This document shows positions 15,409 to 22,071 of a DNA stretch of 22,284 nucleotides, one piece after another. The translations under genes and the position numbers were made by a program. The stretch's first letter is position 1. Each line of letters starts with the position of its first letter. The stretch spans positions 1 through 22,284 of the forward strand of contig CAYMTN010000071.1 in NCBI GenBank assembly GCA_964393335.1. Direction: 5' to 3'. The stretch comes from CAYMTN01 sp964393335. Lineage in GTDB: Bacteria > Chloroflexota > Anaerolineae > Aggregatilineales > Aggregatilineaceae. Below the pieces are notes generated by a model. That model saw nothing but the letters and a program-made list of their open reading frames with translations. It did not search any database and was not told the origin of the DNA.

Positions 15409-16830
15409 ATGTACTTTTTTGAGCTAAGCGAGCAGTACACAACCAAAGCGTGGTATTTTGCCCTGCGTGGCGTGGTCAATATTGGGCTAGGCCTGGCAGC
15501 GTGGCTCGCCCCGCAGTTCACAGCGGACGTGCTGGTCATGCTGTTCGCCGCCTGGCTGATCGGGAACAGCGCCGTGCAGATTGTGCCGATTGTGGCTGGG
15601 CGGCGTACCCGGCATCTCTGGCCGCAGGCCCTGGCGAGCGGGGTCATCGGGCTGGTGGTGGGCGTGCTTGCTCTCGCAAGTGATACCCTGACGCTCGGCG
15701 TGACGGCGTTTATCTTTGGGGTTATGCTGGTTTTTCGGGCGGCGCTGGATGTTACGATTTTTGTCGAAGCGCCGATGCGTGCCCGGCATCAGCGCCTGCT
15801 GCTGTTGGGCGCGGTGGTATCGTTCGTGGCCGGGGTCGTGCTGCTCTCTAGCCCGTTCAGCGATCAACACGCCTTTGAAAAACTATTGGGCGTTTATGTG
15901 CTGGTGATCGGCGGGATTCACATCCTTAACGCGTGGCGTATCAGCGAGACAATTGAAGCCAGCGAAACCCAGGCGCATACCTTGCCCTCACACGTTCCGG
16001 CGGTGCCGGTGGAATCGCCGGAGGAAGACACACCGGCCCCACCCCGTGATCTCTCGCCGCCGGAGCTGGAGCCAAGCTGGAACCCTGCTGTGCCGGGCAG
16101 CCGGTTGGACCTGTCCAAATATCGGCGGCCCATCGTGCTCGCACCGCATCCCGACGATCTGGAAGCGTTTGCCGGCGGGCTGGTGAGGGAACTCGATGTG
16201 GGCGTGATCTCGGTGGTATTTGCCGGTGGCGACAAAGGCGTGTGGAGCCAGCAGTATGCTGGCATGAATAAGACGGACTACGTGCGCGTGCGGCTCTCCG
16301 AATCTGCCGAGGCGGCCCGGCTGTTAGGCATCACGGAGATCGTCTACATGGGTTTCTTGGACCGGGGCGTGGCGTGCAGTCCGGCAGCCGTTGCCAAAGT
16401 ATTGGAGCTGTTCGAGCATCACCGGCCCGATCTCGTCGTATCGTTTGAGTTTTACCCGCGCGCGAATCCGTATCCGCACCCGGACCACATGGCAGCAGCC
16501 GAGATCGTCCGCCAGGCCATTGCCTGTTACGTCCGTACTGTTCAGCCGAGGCCTGCGTTGGATTATCTGGTCACGTCGACTCTGATCCCGAATGTGTTTG
16601 TGGATGTAACCGGCGTGCGGCGTGTGAAGCTCGAAGCGCTGGCCTGCCATACCACGCAGGCCGGGCTGAACGGAATCATCTTCCCCTTCCTCGAAAAACT
16701 GATCACCAAGCTGTGGGGCGCATTTACCGGCGTCGATTATGCCGAAGGGTACCGGCTGGTGAATATCCCTGCCATGCTGGCAAACATGAAGGTCGATGAC
16801 ACCCATGAACGCCCCTGCCGACGCGTTTGA
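15409..16830 (+). CDS. HdeD-like (DUF308) membrane domain fused to a PIG-L/LmbE-type deacetylase
   Basis: 473 residues. The N-terminal part (about 15-178) has six membrane helices (about 17-33, 38-60, 74-92, 97-116, 128-147, 157-176) in the HdeD/DUF308 pattern. A proline-rich linker (about 185-232) joins a PIG-L domain (about 240-400) with the zinc motif PHPDD (246-250) and the second metal motif PHPDH (356-360). PIG-L enzymes remove N-acetyl groups from sugar conjugates such as GlcNAc-inositol, bacillithiol precursors or glycolipid heads; the substrate here is unknown. The helices would hold the catalytic domain at the membrane, suggesting a lipid-linked substrate. The reading frame is continuous with no break, so the fusion is real in this sequence. 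The next gene (GNAT) overlaps its end by 35 bases. It could be under PadR control together with the upstream gene. Confidence 0.88.
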   Translation: MYFFELSEQYTTKAWYFALRGVVNIGLGLAAWLAPQFTADVLVMLFAAWLIGNSAVQIVPIVAGRRTRHLWPQALASGVIGLVVGVLALASDTLTLGVTAFIFGVMLVFRAALDVTIFVEAPMRARHQRLLLLGAVVSFVAGVVLLSSPFSDQHAFEKLLGVYVLVIGGIHILNAWRISETIEASETQAHTLPSHVPAVPVESPEEDTPAPPRDLSPPELEPSWNPAVPGSRLDLSKYRRPIVLAPHPDDLEAFAGGLVRELDVGVISVVFAGGDKGVWSQQYAGMNKTDYVRVRLSESAEAARLLGITEIVYMGFLDRGVACSPAAVAKVLELFEHHRPDLVVSFEFYPRANPYPHPDHMAAAEIVRQAIACYVRTVQPRPALDYLVTSTLIPNVFVDVTGVRRVKLEALACHTTQAGLNGIIFPFLEKLITKLWGAFTGVDYAEGYRLVNIPAMLANMKVDDTHERPCRRV

Positions 16831-17329
16831 GATCACCGTGCATCCCCGCTCGGATGCTGACCTGCGCGCCCTGCTGGGTGAAGTGCAGCATTCCCCCTTT
16901 ATTGGCGAGATCACGCCTGACGAAGTGCAGAGTCTGGCCCGTGCCGGTACGATCCGTTTTTGTTACGCGGGCGACGTGCTCGCCGGGTTTGGCGCGTGGA
17001 TTACGATCAACGATTGGTGGGCTGAGATCGGGCCGGTTTACACGGCGGTAGCGTATCGCGGGCAGGGTATCGGGTGGCTGATGTTTGACACGGTCATGGA
17101 TGCCCAGCACCCGGCGCGTAATCTGTATGGGGTGACAAAAAACCCGGTCGTCAAGCGCATGTTTGAGCAGCGCGGTTTCCGCCAGGTGAGTCTGCCGGGA
17201 CTGCCCCTCGTGCTGTACGGATACCTGCTGCGCAAGCTCAGCTTGCGCAAGGCGCTACACCACGCCCGCAAGTTCAGTCGCCATGACTCAGTAGCACATT
17301 ATGTTCGGGTTGGCCGGTCAGATGCGTAA
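16796..17329 (+). CDS. GNAT-family N-acetyltransferase
   Basis: 177 residues. Motif A with the acetyl-CoA pyrophosphate loop is RGQGIG (88-93) after a beta strand (YTAVAY), and the family's later segment NPVVKRMFEQRGF (the FYxxxGF-type end) follows. It should transfer an acyl group from acyl-CoA to an amine; the acceptor is unknown. It overlaps the deacetylase gene by 35 bases, so the two are translated together, putting an acetyltransferase beside an N-deacetylase. An ATG nine bases downstream (16805) is an equally possible start; GAAGG at 16788-16792 is near both. Cytoplasmic; the C-terminus is basic. Confidence 0.85.
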   Translation: MTPMNAPADAFEITVHPRSDADLRALLGEVQHSPFIGEITPDEVQSLARAGTIRFCYAGDVLAGFGAWITINDWWAEIGPVYTAVAYRGQGIGWLMFDTVMDAQHPARNLYGVTKNPVVKRMFEQRGFRQVSLPGLPLVLYGYLLRKLSLRKALHHARKFSRHDSVAHYVRVGRSDA

Positions 17330-17340
17330 CCGCTGACCCG

Positions 17341-17502
17341 ATGCGGCGTGATGACATGCTTGTCAAAATCGTCAAACAGCGATACATCTTACTGCGCGGG
17401 ACGCGCCCCGCCGCCCTGTACACGGACAAGTTCCTTACAGCCGATCCGCAGACTGCCGGGGGCAGCAAGCAGCACCCCTACCAAAATGAATTTGCGGGGT
17501 GA
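17341..17502 (+). CDS. Doubtful small ORF, 53 residues, unknown
   Basis: Starts 11 bases after the acetyltransferase stop, in the same direction, and runs to a TGA at 17500. The product begins MRRDDMLVKIVKQRYILL and is basic. Third positions are G/C-rich as in the neighbouring genes, which gives mild support. There is no ribosome site at 17341 or at the internal ATG (17356), and I recognise no family. It may be a decayed gene fragment or a chance frame. Confidence 0.25.
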   Translation: MRRDDMLVKIVKQRYILLRGTRPAALYTDKFLTADPQTAGGSKQHPYQNEFAG

Positions 17503-17564
17503 TTCGTAGGGAAGGCTGTTCCCGCAGCCATCTCCTGGCTCTACGCTGACGAATGGGGGCAACT

Positions 17565-18566
17565 ATGCCGTCGCCGACGCTAAAAGATGTGGCGGATCGT
17601 GCCGGAGTCGGGATGAGCACCGTGTCACGGGTGCTAAATGGCAGCATTCGTGTCAGCGATCACACACGCGAAAAAGTGCTCGCGGCTGTTGAGGCGTTAG
17701 GCTACCGCCCGACCAACATCCCGCGTCCGGCGTTCAGCGGCCCGACCTTCACGATCGGTGCTGCCGTGCCGTTTTTTACGTTTCCATCGTTTATCGAACG
17801 GCTGGCAGGTGTCCAGACCGTGATGGACGAATTCGCCGACCGCCTGGTGATGTACAGCATTCGCGGCCCGCGCCAGTTGTTGGACCACCTGCGGCTGATG
17901 GTGCGGCAGGATCGCGTCGATGGGCTGCTGGTGATGACGCTGCACTTTCCTGAAAGTGATGTGCGCCGCGCCAATCCGGACATCCCGATTGTGGTGATCG
18001 ACAGCGAAACCAGCGTGCTGTACCCGCATAACAAGATCGATAATGTCGCCGGAGGGCGGTTGGCGGCTGAATACCTGATCCGGCGGGGGCATCAGGCCAT
18101 CGGTTTCATCGGGGATTTGCGGAACGATACGTTTGGCTTTACCAGTGCCTACCAGCGCCTGGAAGGCTGCCAACAAGCCCTGGAAAAAGCCGGACTGCCG
18201 TTTAACCCGGACTGGTACCGGTTTGGGGAGCATTCCCTGGAATCGGCCCACACCAACGCGGTGCACATTCTGAGCCTGCCCAAACGCCCGACGGCGCTCT
18301 TTGCCTCGTGTGATACGTTGGCGCTGGGCGTGCTGGATGCGGCGCACAGCCTCGGTTTGCGCGTGCCAGATGACGTGGCGGTGATCGGGTTTGACGATAT
18401 CCAGACTGCCCATTATGTCAACCTGACGACCATCCACCAGCCGTTATCTGAAAGCGGGCAGTGGGGCGCACGTACCCTCATCAACTGGCTGCAAGACGGC
18501 ACGCCCGACCCAAACGCATGGGAATGGGATATGCCCTTAACGGTCATCGAACGCGGCACAGTCTGA
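17565..18566 (+). CDS. LacI/GalR-family transcriptional regulator
   Basis: 333 residues. The N-terminal helix-turn-helix is classical (LKDVADRAGVGMSTVSRVLN, residues 6-25), followed by the hinge region and a periplasmic-binding-protein-like effector domain, with the family signatures RGHQAIGFIG, TALFASCDTLALGVLDAA and DVAVIGFDDI. Length is normal and no residue is obviously missing. These proteins are mostly sugar-responsive repressors of catabolic or uptake operons. I chose the ATG at 17565 because GGGGG sits 5-6 nt before it, while the in-frame ATG at 17553 has no ribosome site. No sugar-transport or glycosidase gene lies in the window, so its target must be elsewhere. It may be transcribed alone. 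Confidence 0.92.
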   Translation: MPSPTLKDVADRAGVGMSTVSRVLNGSIRVSDHTREKVLAAVEALGYRPTNIPRPAFSGPTFTIGAAVPFFTFPSFIERLAGVQTVMDEFADRLVMYSIRGPRQLLDHLRLMVRQDRVDGLLVMTLHFPESDVRRANPDIPIVVIDSETSVLYPHNKIDNVAGGRLAAEYLIRRGHQAIGFIGDLRNDTFGFTSAYQRLEGCQQALEKAGLPFNPDWYRFGEHSLESAHTNAVHILSLPKRPTALFASCDTLALGVLDAAHSLGLRVPDDVAVIGFDDIQTAHYVNLTTIHQPLSESGQWGARTLINWLQDGTPDPNAWEWDMPLTVIERGTV

Positions 18567-19051
18567 CCGCGTATCGAATCGCCTCTCCGTACAGCCCATT
18601 ATTCACCATGTGTTTATTCTTCGCATGACCAAATAGATACAGATTAATGCTGTGGCGGATCGTGGCTGCAAACCGCTGGGCCAGCCCGTGAGCCGTCAGC
18701 AGTTGGCTGCTGCCTGGTTTTCTGCCTGATCTCACCCCTGCTTTCGAGAGGGCACTTCTGAACAGTACCGGCCTGTCTGCCGGCGGCAACCGCAAAAGAT
18801 CGGGTGATTTGGGCGTAGGCTGTCGCCGTTGATTATAATCTAGCAAGGTGAATATTCCTGTCCGGCGATGCTGTCCGCCAACGCTGGTTACCCCGGAGGA
18901 CGCGGTTTCACCCAGGGCCATCACGCCACGCTTTCATCGAATCCGCCACTGCCCATTGATTTCTGACCTTCAAATCATGTATTAGAGCATACCTTTTCGG
19001 TGACATTTGTATGTTGAATGCCGATCGATTATGATGGATGATGATAGATGT
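18567..19051. other. Spacer after the LacI gene, no supported gene
   Basis: About 485 bases with no clear gene. A minus-strand frame (18544-18924) overlaps the end of the LacI gene; its last part reads smoothly (RHSINLYLFGHAKNKHMVNN) but has no family match I know and no ribosome site, so I do not call it. TATAAT occurs at 18834-18839 with only a poor -35 (TTGGGC, 19-nt spacing). I see no terminator for the LacI gene. Confidence 0.45.
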
Positions 19052-19080
19052 TTGTGTTATCTATTTCGTTTAGTTATAAT
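19052..19080 (+). promoter_or_regulatory. Sigma70-type promoter upstream of the sulfur/hydrogenase operon
   Basis: TTGTGT (19052-19057), a 17-nt spacer and a perfect TATAAT (19075-19080). Predicted start near 19087. It points toward the operon, but a terminator at 19149-19179 lies in between, so it may drive a short RNA or an attenuated leader. Its -10 is also part of the long stem described at 19077-19150, so both roles cannot be used fully by one transcript. Confidence 0.5.
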
Positions 19081-19179
19081 GGCGTATGTCTCGGAAAGAA
19101 TTCCCCTCTTTCACGCTGTACCCAGATCGGACTTTCCACACACGCCATTAGCCCTGTCGCTTTGGGCTATTTTTGTTTT
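19077..19179 (+). ncRNA. Candidate structured small RNA or attenuated leader
   Basis: The 5' arm 19077-19098 and 3' arm 19132-19150 form 18 base pairs: nine (TAATGGCGT / ACGCCATTA), one A-C mismatch, three (TGT / ACA), a 3-nt bulge (CTC), then six (GGAAAG / CTTTCC). The terminal loop is 33 nt. A terminator hairpin follows at once. Such a stem followed by a terminator suggests a discrete transcript of about 100 nt, if it starts at or before 19077. If transcription starts at 19087, from the TATAAT promoter, only the inner nine pairs form. I do not recognise it as 6S, SRP, tmRNA or a known riboswitch. Confidence 0.4.
19149..19179 (+). terminator. Rho-independent terminator ahead of the sulfur/hydrogenase operon
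   Basis: TAGCCC (19149-19154), loop, GGGCTA (19164-19169), then TTTTTGTTTT (19170-19179). It lies about 210 bases upstream of the first operon gene and downstream of the promoter at 19052-19080, so it either ends a small RNA or attenuates the operon. Confidence 0.65.
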
Positions 19180-19223
19180 CGTGTGGGGGAGCGTACCAGT
19201 CCTTAGGTGTGAGTTGTGCCCGG

Positions 19224-19299
19224 CTGAACCTGCGGCTTGCGCGGCTCCTCCGACCAGACTGCTTTCCGCCCCTGAACCTGCGGCAGCCCACCGGCTGCC
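19224..19299. repeat. 13-base direct repeat and 7-bp hairpin in the operon leader
   Basis: CTGAACCTGCGGC occurs at 19224-19236 and again at 19272-19284. The second copy runs into a perfect hairpin, GGCAGCC (19282-19288), loop CACC, GGCTGCC (19293-19299). The rest of 19180-19389 holds no gene I can support; the frame 19007-19348 is not credible. I do not recognise a riboswitch. Confidence 0.5.
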
Positions 19300-19389
19300 A
19301 CCCTTCCGTACCGGTTTGGTGAAATGGAGAGATTTAGATAGCTATTAACCCCCGATGAAGTCCTCGATTGCAGCGGGCTGAGCTGTCCC

Positions 19390-19572
19390 ATGCCCATTCT
19401 CAAGACTAAGAAGGCGATTGATAAGCTGTCTTCGGGCCAGGTCCTGAAGATGATCGCCACCGATCCCGGTTCCAAGCCCGACATGGACGCCTGGTCCAAA
19501 AAGACAGGCCACACGGTGCTGGAATATCAGCAAGAAGGTAACAAGCACATTTTCTTCATCAAAAAAGCCTGA
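19390..19572 (+). CDS. TusA-like sulfur carrier protein; first usable ATG lies after the active-site Cys-Pro
   Basis: The 60 residues from the ATG at 19390 match the body of TusA/SirA (PMPILKTKKAIDKL, then VLKMIATDPG, DMDAWSKKTGH, FFIKKA). TusA carries sulfane sulfur as a persulfide on the Cys of its N-terminal CPxP motif. Here that motif is encoded just upstream in the same frame: codons from 19357 read EVLDCSGLSCP directly into the ATG (Cys at 19384-19386). That frame is open only back to a TAG at 19339 and has no ATG, GTG or TTG. An ATG at 19355 lies one base out of frame, so a single missing base near 19358-19360 (AAAGTC to AAGTC) would restore MKVLDCSGLSCPMP. Thus it is either a frameshifted gene, a sequence error or a start at a rare codon. 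It heads the operon with DsrE and lipoyl proteins, its usual partners. Confidence 0.75.
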   Translation: MPILKTKKAIDKLSSGQVLKMIATDPGSKPDMDAWSKKTGHTVLEYQQEGNKHIFFIKKA

Positions 19573-19658
19573 GCTACGCCGAACGACCGCTTATCCGGCG
19601 GCAGGCCCCCGATGGCTGCCGCGAGGAAACACGGCGTGCCACCAAAGGAATGACGACA

Positions 19659-20135
19659 ATGGCCGAAGAACATCCCAAACGTGTTGCATTGATTGCCAGT
19701 CAAGGTACGCTCGACGGAGCGTACCCGCCGTTGATCATCGCCTCGACCGCTGTAGCGATGGATATGGAAGTCGCTATATTTTTCACGTTCTATGGCCTGA
19801 ATATCATCAACAAGAAGAAATACCGCAAGCTCAAAGTCTCGCCGGTCGGCAATCCCGCCATGCCGATGTCGATCCCCAACGTAGTGAGCGCGATGCCCGG
19901 TATGACCGCTATGGCAACCATGATGATGAAAAGCTGGATGAAACAGGCCGGAACGGCCACGATTGCCGAACTGCTCGATGCCTGTGTGGAATTCGGTGTA
20001 CGGTTGATTGCCTGCCAGATGACGCTGGAAGTCATGAAGATCAAACGCGAAGACCTGATCGATGGAATCGAAGTGGGCGGAGCCGCTACGTTTCTTGAAT
20101 ATGCGGCGGATGCAGACATCACCCTGTTTATGTAG
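19659..20135 (+). CDS. DsrE2-like protein (DsrE/DsrF/DrsH-like family)
   Basis: 158 residues. Matches the DrsE_2-type family: strand RVALIASQG, an AMDMEVAIFFTFYGLNII segment, a methionine-rich middle (about 67-95) and the end LIDACVEFGVRLIACQMTLEVM with Cys109 and Cys119. Cys119 aligns with the family's presumed persulfide-carrying cysteine. In sulfur oxidisers DsrE2 and TusA are encoded together and pass sulfane sulfur between them. The hydrophobic stretch at about 24-50 could contact the membrane. I chose the ATG at 19659, with AAAGGA 9 nt upstream, over that at 19650, which directly abuts this site. The next gene is a shorter paralogue starting 16 bases on. Function as sulfur carrier is inferred from family and neighbours. 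Confidence 0.82.
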   Translation: MAEEHPKRVALIASQGTLDGAYPPLIIASTAVAMDMEVAIFFTFYGLNIINKKKYRKLKVSPVGNPAMPMSIPNVVSAMPGMTAMATMMMKSWMKQAGTATIAELLDACVEFGVRLIACQMTLEVMKIKREDLIDGIEVGGAATFLEYAADADITLFM

Positions 20136-20151
20136 AGATAAGGAGTGGTAC

Positions 20152-20511
20152 ATGGATAATATTCTCATTGTTATGACCAGTGGTCCCGGCACGCCCCGGC
20201 GCTGTGCAACGCCTTTTTTCTTTGCCACCCTCGGCGCTGCGATGGACTACACCGTGACGATGTTTTTTACCATTGACGGCACCGGACTGCTCAAAAAGGG
20301 CGTAGCCGAAACGGTTGTTCCTAAAGAAGGCGGCGAACCGGTGAGCAAGTTTTTGCAGGATGCGTTGGAGGCGGGTGTCCGGTTTGTATGCTGTTCCTCG
20401 TCGCTTGAGTTGAACGATATGGAACCCGGCGATCTAATCGATGGGATCGAGATCGTGGGCGGGGCTAGCATGTGGGACATGGCTGAAGACGCGAAAGTCT
20501 TGACTTTCTAG
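20152..20511 (+). CDS. DsrE-like protein, shorter paralogue of the preceding gene
   Basis: 119 residues, DsrE-like fold: start NILIVMTSGPGTP, middle FFFATLGAAMDYTVTMFFT, and C-terminal GVRFVCCSSSLELN with adjacent Cys80-Cys81 at the position of the family's active cysteine. Its last 30 residues (GDLIDGIEIVGGASMWDMAE) closely resemble those of the upstream DrsE2-like protein (EDLIDGIEVGGAATFLEYAA), so the two are related copies of different length. AAGGAG lies 6 nt before the ATG at 20152. It probably acts as sulfurtransferase in a relay with TusA; the partner order is unknown. Cytoplasmic. Confidence 0.82.
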   Translation: MDNILIVMTSGPGTPRRCATPFFFATLGAAMDYTVTMFFTIDGTGLLKKGVAETVVPKEGGEPVSKFLQDALEAGVRFVCCSSSLELNDMEPGDLIDGIEIVGGASMWDMAEDAKVLTF

Positions 20512-20528
20512 CCGGAGGAGGACTCCCA

Positions 20529-20972
20529 ATGGCCAACGTAAGGGGCTGCGTGTTCCCCGATGATCTCTATTATTTTGTCGAGAAGCACGTGTGGCTCAAG
20601 CCTACCGATGGAAAAAAAGTGCGCCTCGGCGTGACGGCGGTTGTTAGCAAGCTGGTCGGCAACATCACAGCGCTGACTCCCCGCAAAAAGTATATTGGCA
20701 AGGTGGTCGAAGCGGGCAAGAGCGTCGCCACCGCCGAGAGCAGCAAATATATCGGGCCGGTTCCCTGCCCGGTCACCGGTACCCTGGTGGCTGTCAACGA
20801 GGCCCTGGCCGATAACCCGGCGCTGCTGGTTAGTGATCCTTACGGCGCGGGTTGGGTAGCCGAGTTGGAAGTGGACGATTGGGATACGGCGAAAAGCGTC
20901 TTGTTGAGCGGCGAGGACGCAGTCAAAGCCTATACCGCTTTTCTGGAACAAGAGAATATTTCTTGCAGCTAA
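20529..20972 (+). CDS. GcvH/LbpA-like lipoyl carrier protein
   Basis: 147 residues, the length of glycine-cleavage H proteins. The hybrid motif AESSKYIGPVPCPVTG (69-84) holds the lipoylation lysine at position 73, in the spacing of the GcvH ESVK motif; LGVTAVVSKLVGNI and the C-terminal YGAGWVAELEV are the family strands. No other glycine-cleavage gene is nearby. The setting with TusA and two DsrE proteins matches the lipoate-binding proteins (LbpA) of the sHdr sulfur-oxidation system rather than glycine breakdown. Unlike standard GcvH it has cysteines at 7, 80 and 146. GGAGGAGG lies about 7 nt upstream and the gap to the preceding gene is 17 bases. That it carries lipoate-bound sulfur is inference; no HdrB/HdrC genes are in this window. 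Confidence 0.85.
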   Translation: MANVRGCVFPDDLYYFVEKHVWLKPTDGKKVRLGVTAVVSKLVGNITALTPRKKYIGKVVEAGKSVATAESSKYIGPVPCPVTGTLVAVNEALADNPALLVSDPYGAGWVAELEVDDWDTAKSVLLSGEDAVKAYTAFLEQENISCS

Positions 20973-20997
20973 AATCCAAAATAAGGAGCGCGCATCC

Positions 20998-22071
20998 ATG
21001 CCTGCCAGAGACACTATCTACGAATCCTGGACACGGCAAGGGATCACGCGGCGCGGCTTTCTAAAACTCAGTGCTATTCTGGCTGCGACACTGGGCCTTG
21101 AATATTCCGGCGTAACGAAAATCCAGGCGGCTCTCCAGGCCAACTCCCTGCTGCCGGTTATCTGGCTGGAATTTCAAGACTGTGCCGGATGTTCGGAATC
21201 GCTGACGCGCTCGCAAAATCCTACGCTGGTTGATCTCGTTCTTCATTCCCTGACGATCGATTATCACGAAACCCTGATGGCGGCGGCAGGCACCCAGGCC
21301 GAGGCCAGCAAGACTCAGGCCATGCAAGACTTCGCCGGGGAATATATCCTGGTCGTGGAAGGAGCTATTCCAGACGGATCGAATGGTTACTGTACGGTGG
21401 GAGGCAAAGCCGCCCGCGATATCTTGATCGACGCGGCGAAAGATGCCGCTGCGGTGATCGCAGTGGGCAACTGCGCCACGTTTGGCGGCTTACCCAAGGC
21501 CAAGCCCAACCCAACCGATGCAGGCGGCGTCTGGGATTTTATTGACAAGAACAAGGTGGTCAATATCCCCGGCTGTCCGCCCATCCCGGAAACCATGACC
21601 AATACGATTGCCTATTATGCCCTGTTTCACGAACTGCCTGAGTTGGACGACAAGCGCCGCCCGATGGCGTTCTATCAGCACACCATTCACGAACGCTGCC
21701 TGCGCCGCGCCTTCTACGCCGAGGGTAAGTTCGCCGGTAGTTTTGATGATGAGGGCTACCGCAACGGCTGGTGTCTCTACAAACTGGGCTGCAAAGGGCC
21801 TATCACCTACAATGCTTGCGCCGGGTTGAAATGGAACCAGGGAGTAAGCTTCCCCGTCGAATCCGGGCATCCGTGCCTGGGTTGCTCCGAGCCGAATTTT
21901 TGGGACGGTGGCGGGTTCTATGAGGGCATGTCGTCGCCGCTGGATGAGCCAACCCTGGTAGCGGTGCTGGGCGCTGCGGTGGCAGGGGCCGCGATTGGCG
22001 CAGGGATGGTGGCTGCTAACCGGGCGCAGAAAAAACGGGCTCAACGAGCCGAGGGAAAGGAAGAAGCATAA
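20998..22071 (+). CDS. [NiFe]-hydrogenase small subunit, group 1 type, Tat-exported and membrane-anchored
   Basis: 357 residues. A twin-arginine signal TRRGFLKLSAILAA starts at residue 17, so the protein folds before export. Cluster ligands are complete: proximal [4Fe-4S] Cys62, Cys65 (CAGC), Cys159 (GNCATFGG) and Cys193 (PGCPPIP); distal His231 with Cys234, Cys259 and Cys265; medial [3Fe-4S] Cys274, Cys293 and Cys296 (GHPCLGC). A single hydrophobic helix at about 318-340 followed by a basic tail anchors it in the membrane. It takes electrons from the large-subunit NiFe centre, which must be encoded beyond the right edge. AAGGAG lies 9 nt before the ATG. The stop overlaps the next start (TAATG), and that gene is a cytochrome b, as in Isp-type (HydS-Isp1-Isp2-HydL) operons. 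Subgroup not determinable by eye. Confidence 0.95.
   Translation: MPARDTIYESWTRQGITRRGFLKLSAILAATLGLEYSGVTKIQAALQANSLLPVIWLEFQDCAGCSESLTRSQNPTLVDLVLHSLTIDYHETLMAAAGTQAEASKTQAMQDFAGEYILVVEGAIPDGSNGYCTVGGKAARDILIDAAKDAAAVIAVGNCATFGGLPKAKPNPTDAGGVWDFIDKNKVVNIPGCPPIPETMTNTIAYYALFHELPELDDKRRPMAFYQHTIHERCLRRAFYAEGKFAGSFDDEGYRNGWCLYKLGCKGPITYNACAGLKWNQGVSFPVESGHPCLGCSEPNFWDGGGFYEGMSSPLDEPTLVAVLGAAVAGAAIGAGMVAANRAQKKRAQRAEGKEEA

Noticed and set aside
17697..18437. 246-codon minus-strand open frame
   Set aside because: Antisense to the LacI regulator, whose helix-turn-helix and effector domain are intact.
18544..18924. 126-codon minus-strand frame overlapping the LacI gene end
   Set aside because: No ribosome site or known family, and it overlaps the LacI coding end. 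Its C-terminal part reads smoothly, so I leave it as a weak possibility only.
19007..19348. 113-codon plus-strand frame before the TusA gene
   Set aside because: It contains the promoter, the long stem and the terminator, has no ribosome site and its product has no family features.
19180..19389. Known riboswitch in the operon leader
   Set aside because: The 13-base repeat and the hairpin match no riboswitch core I can recognise.
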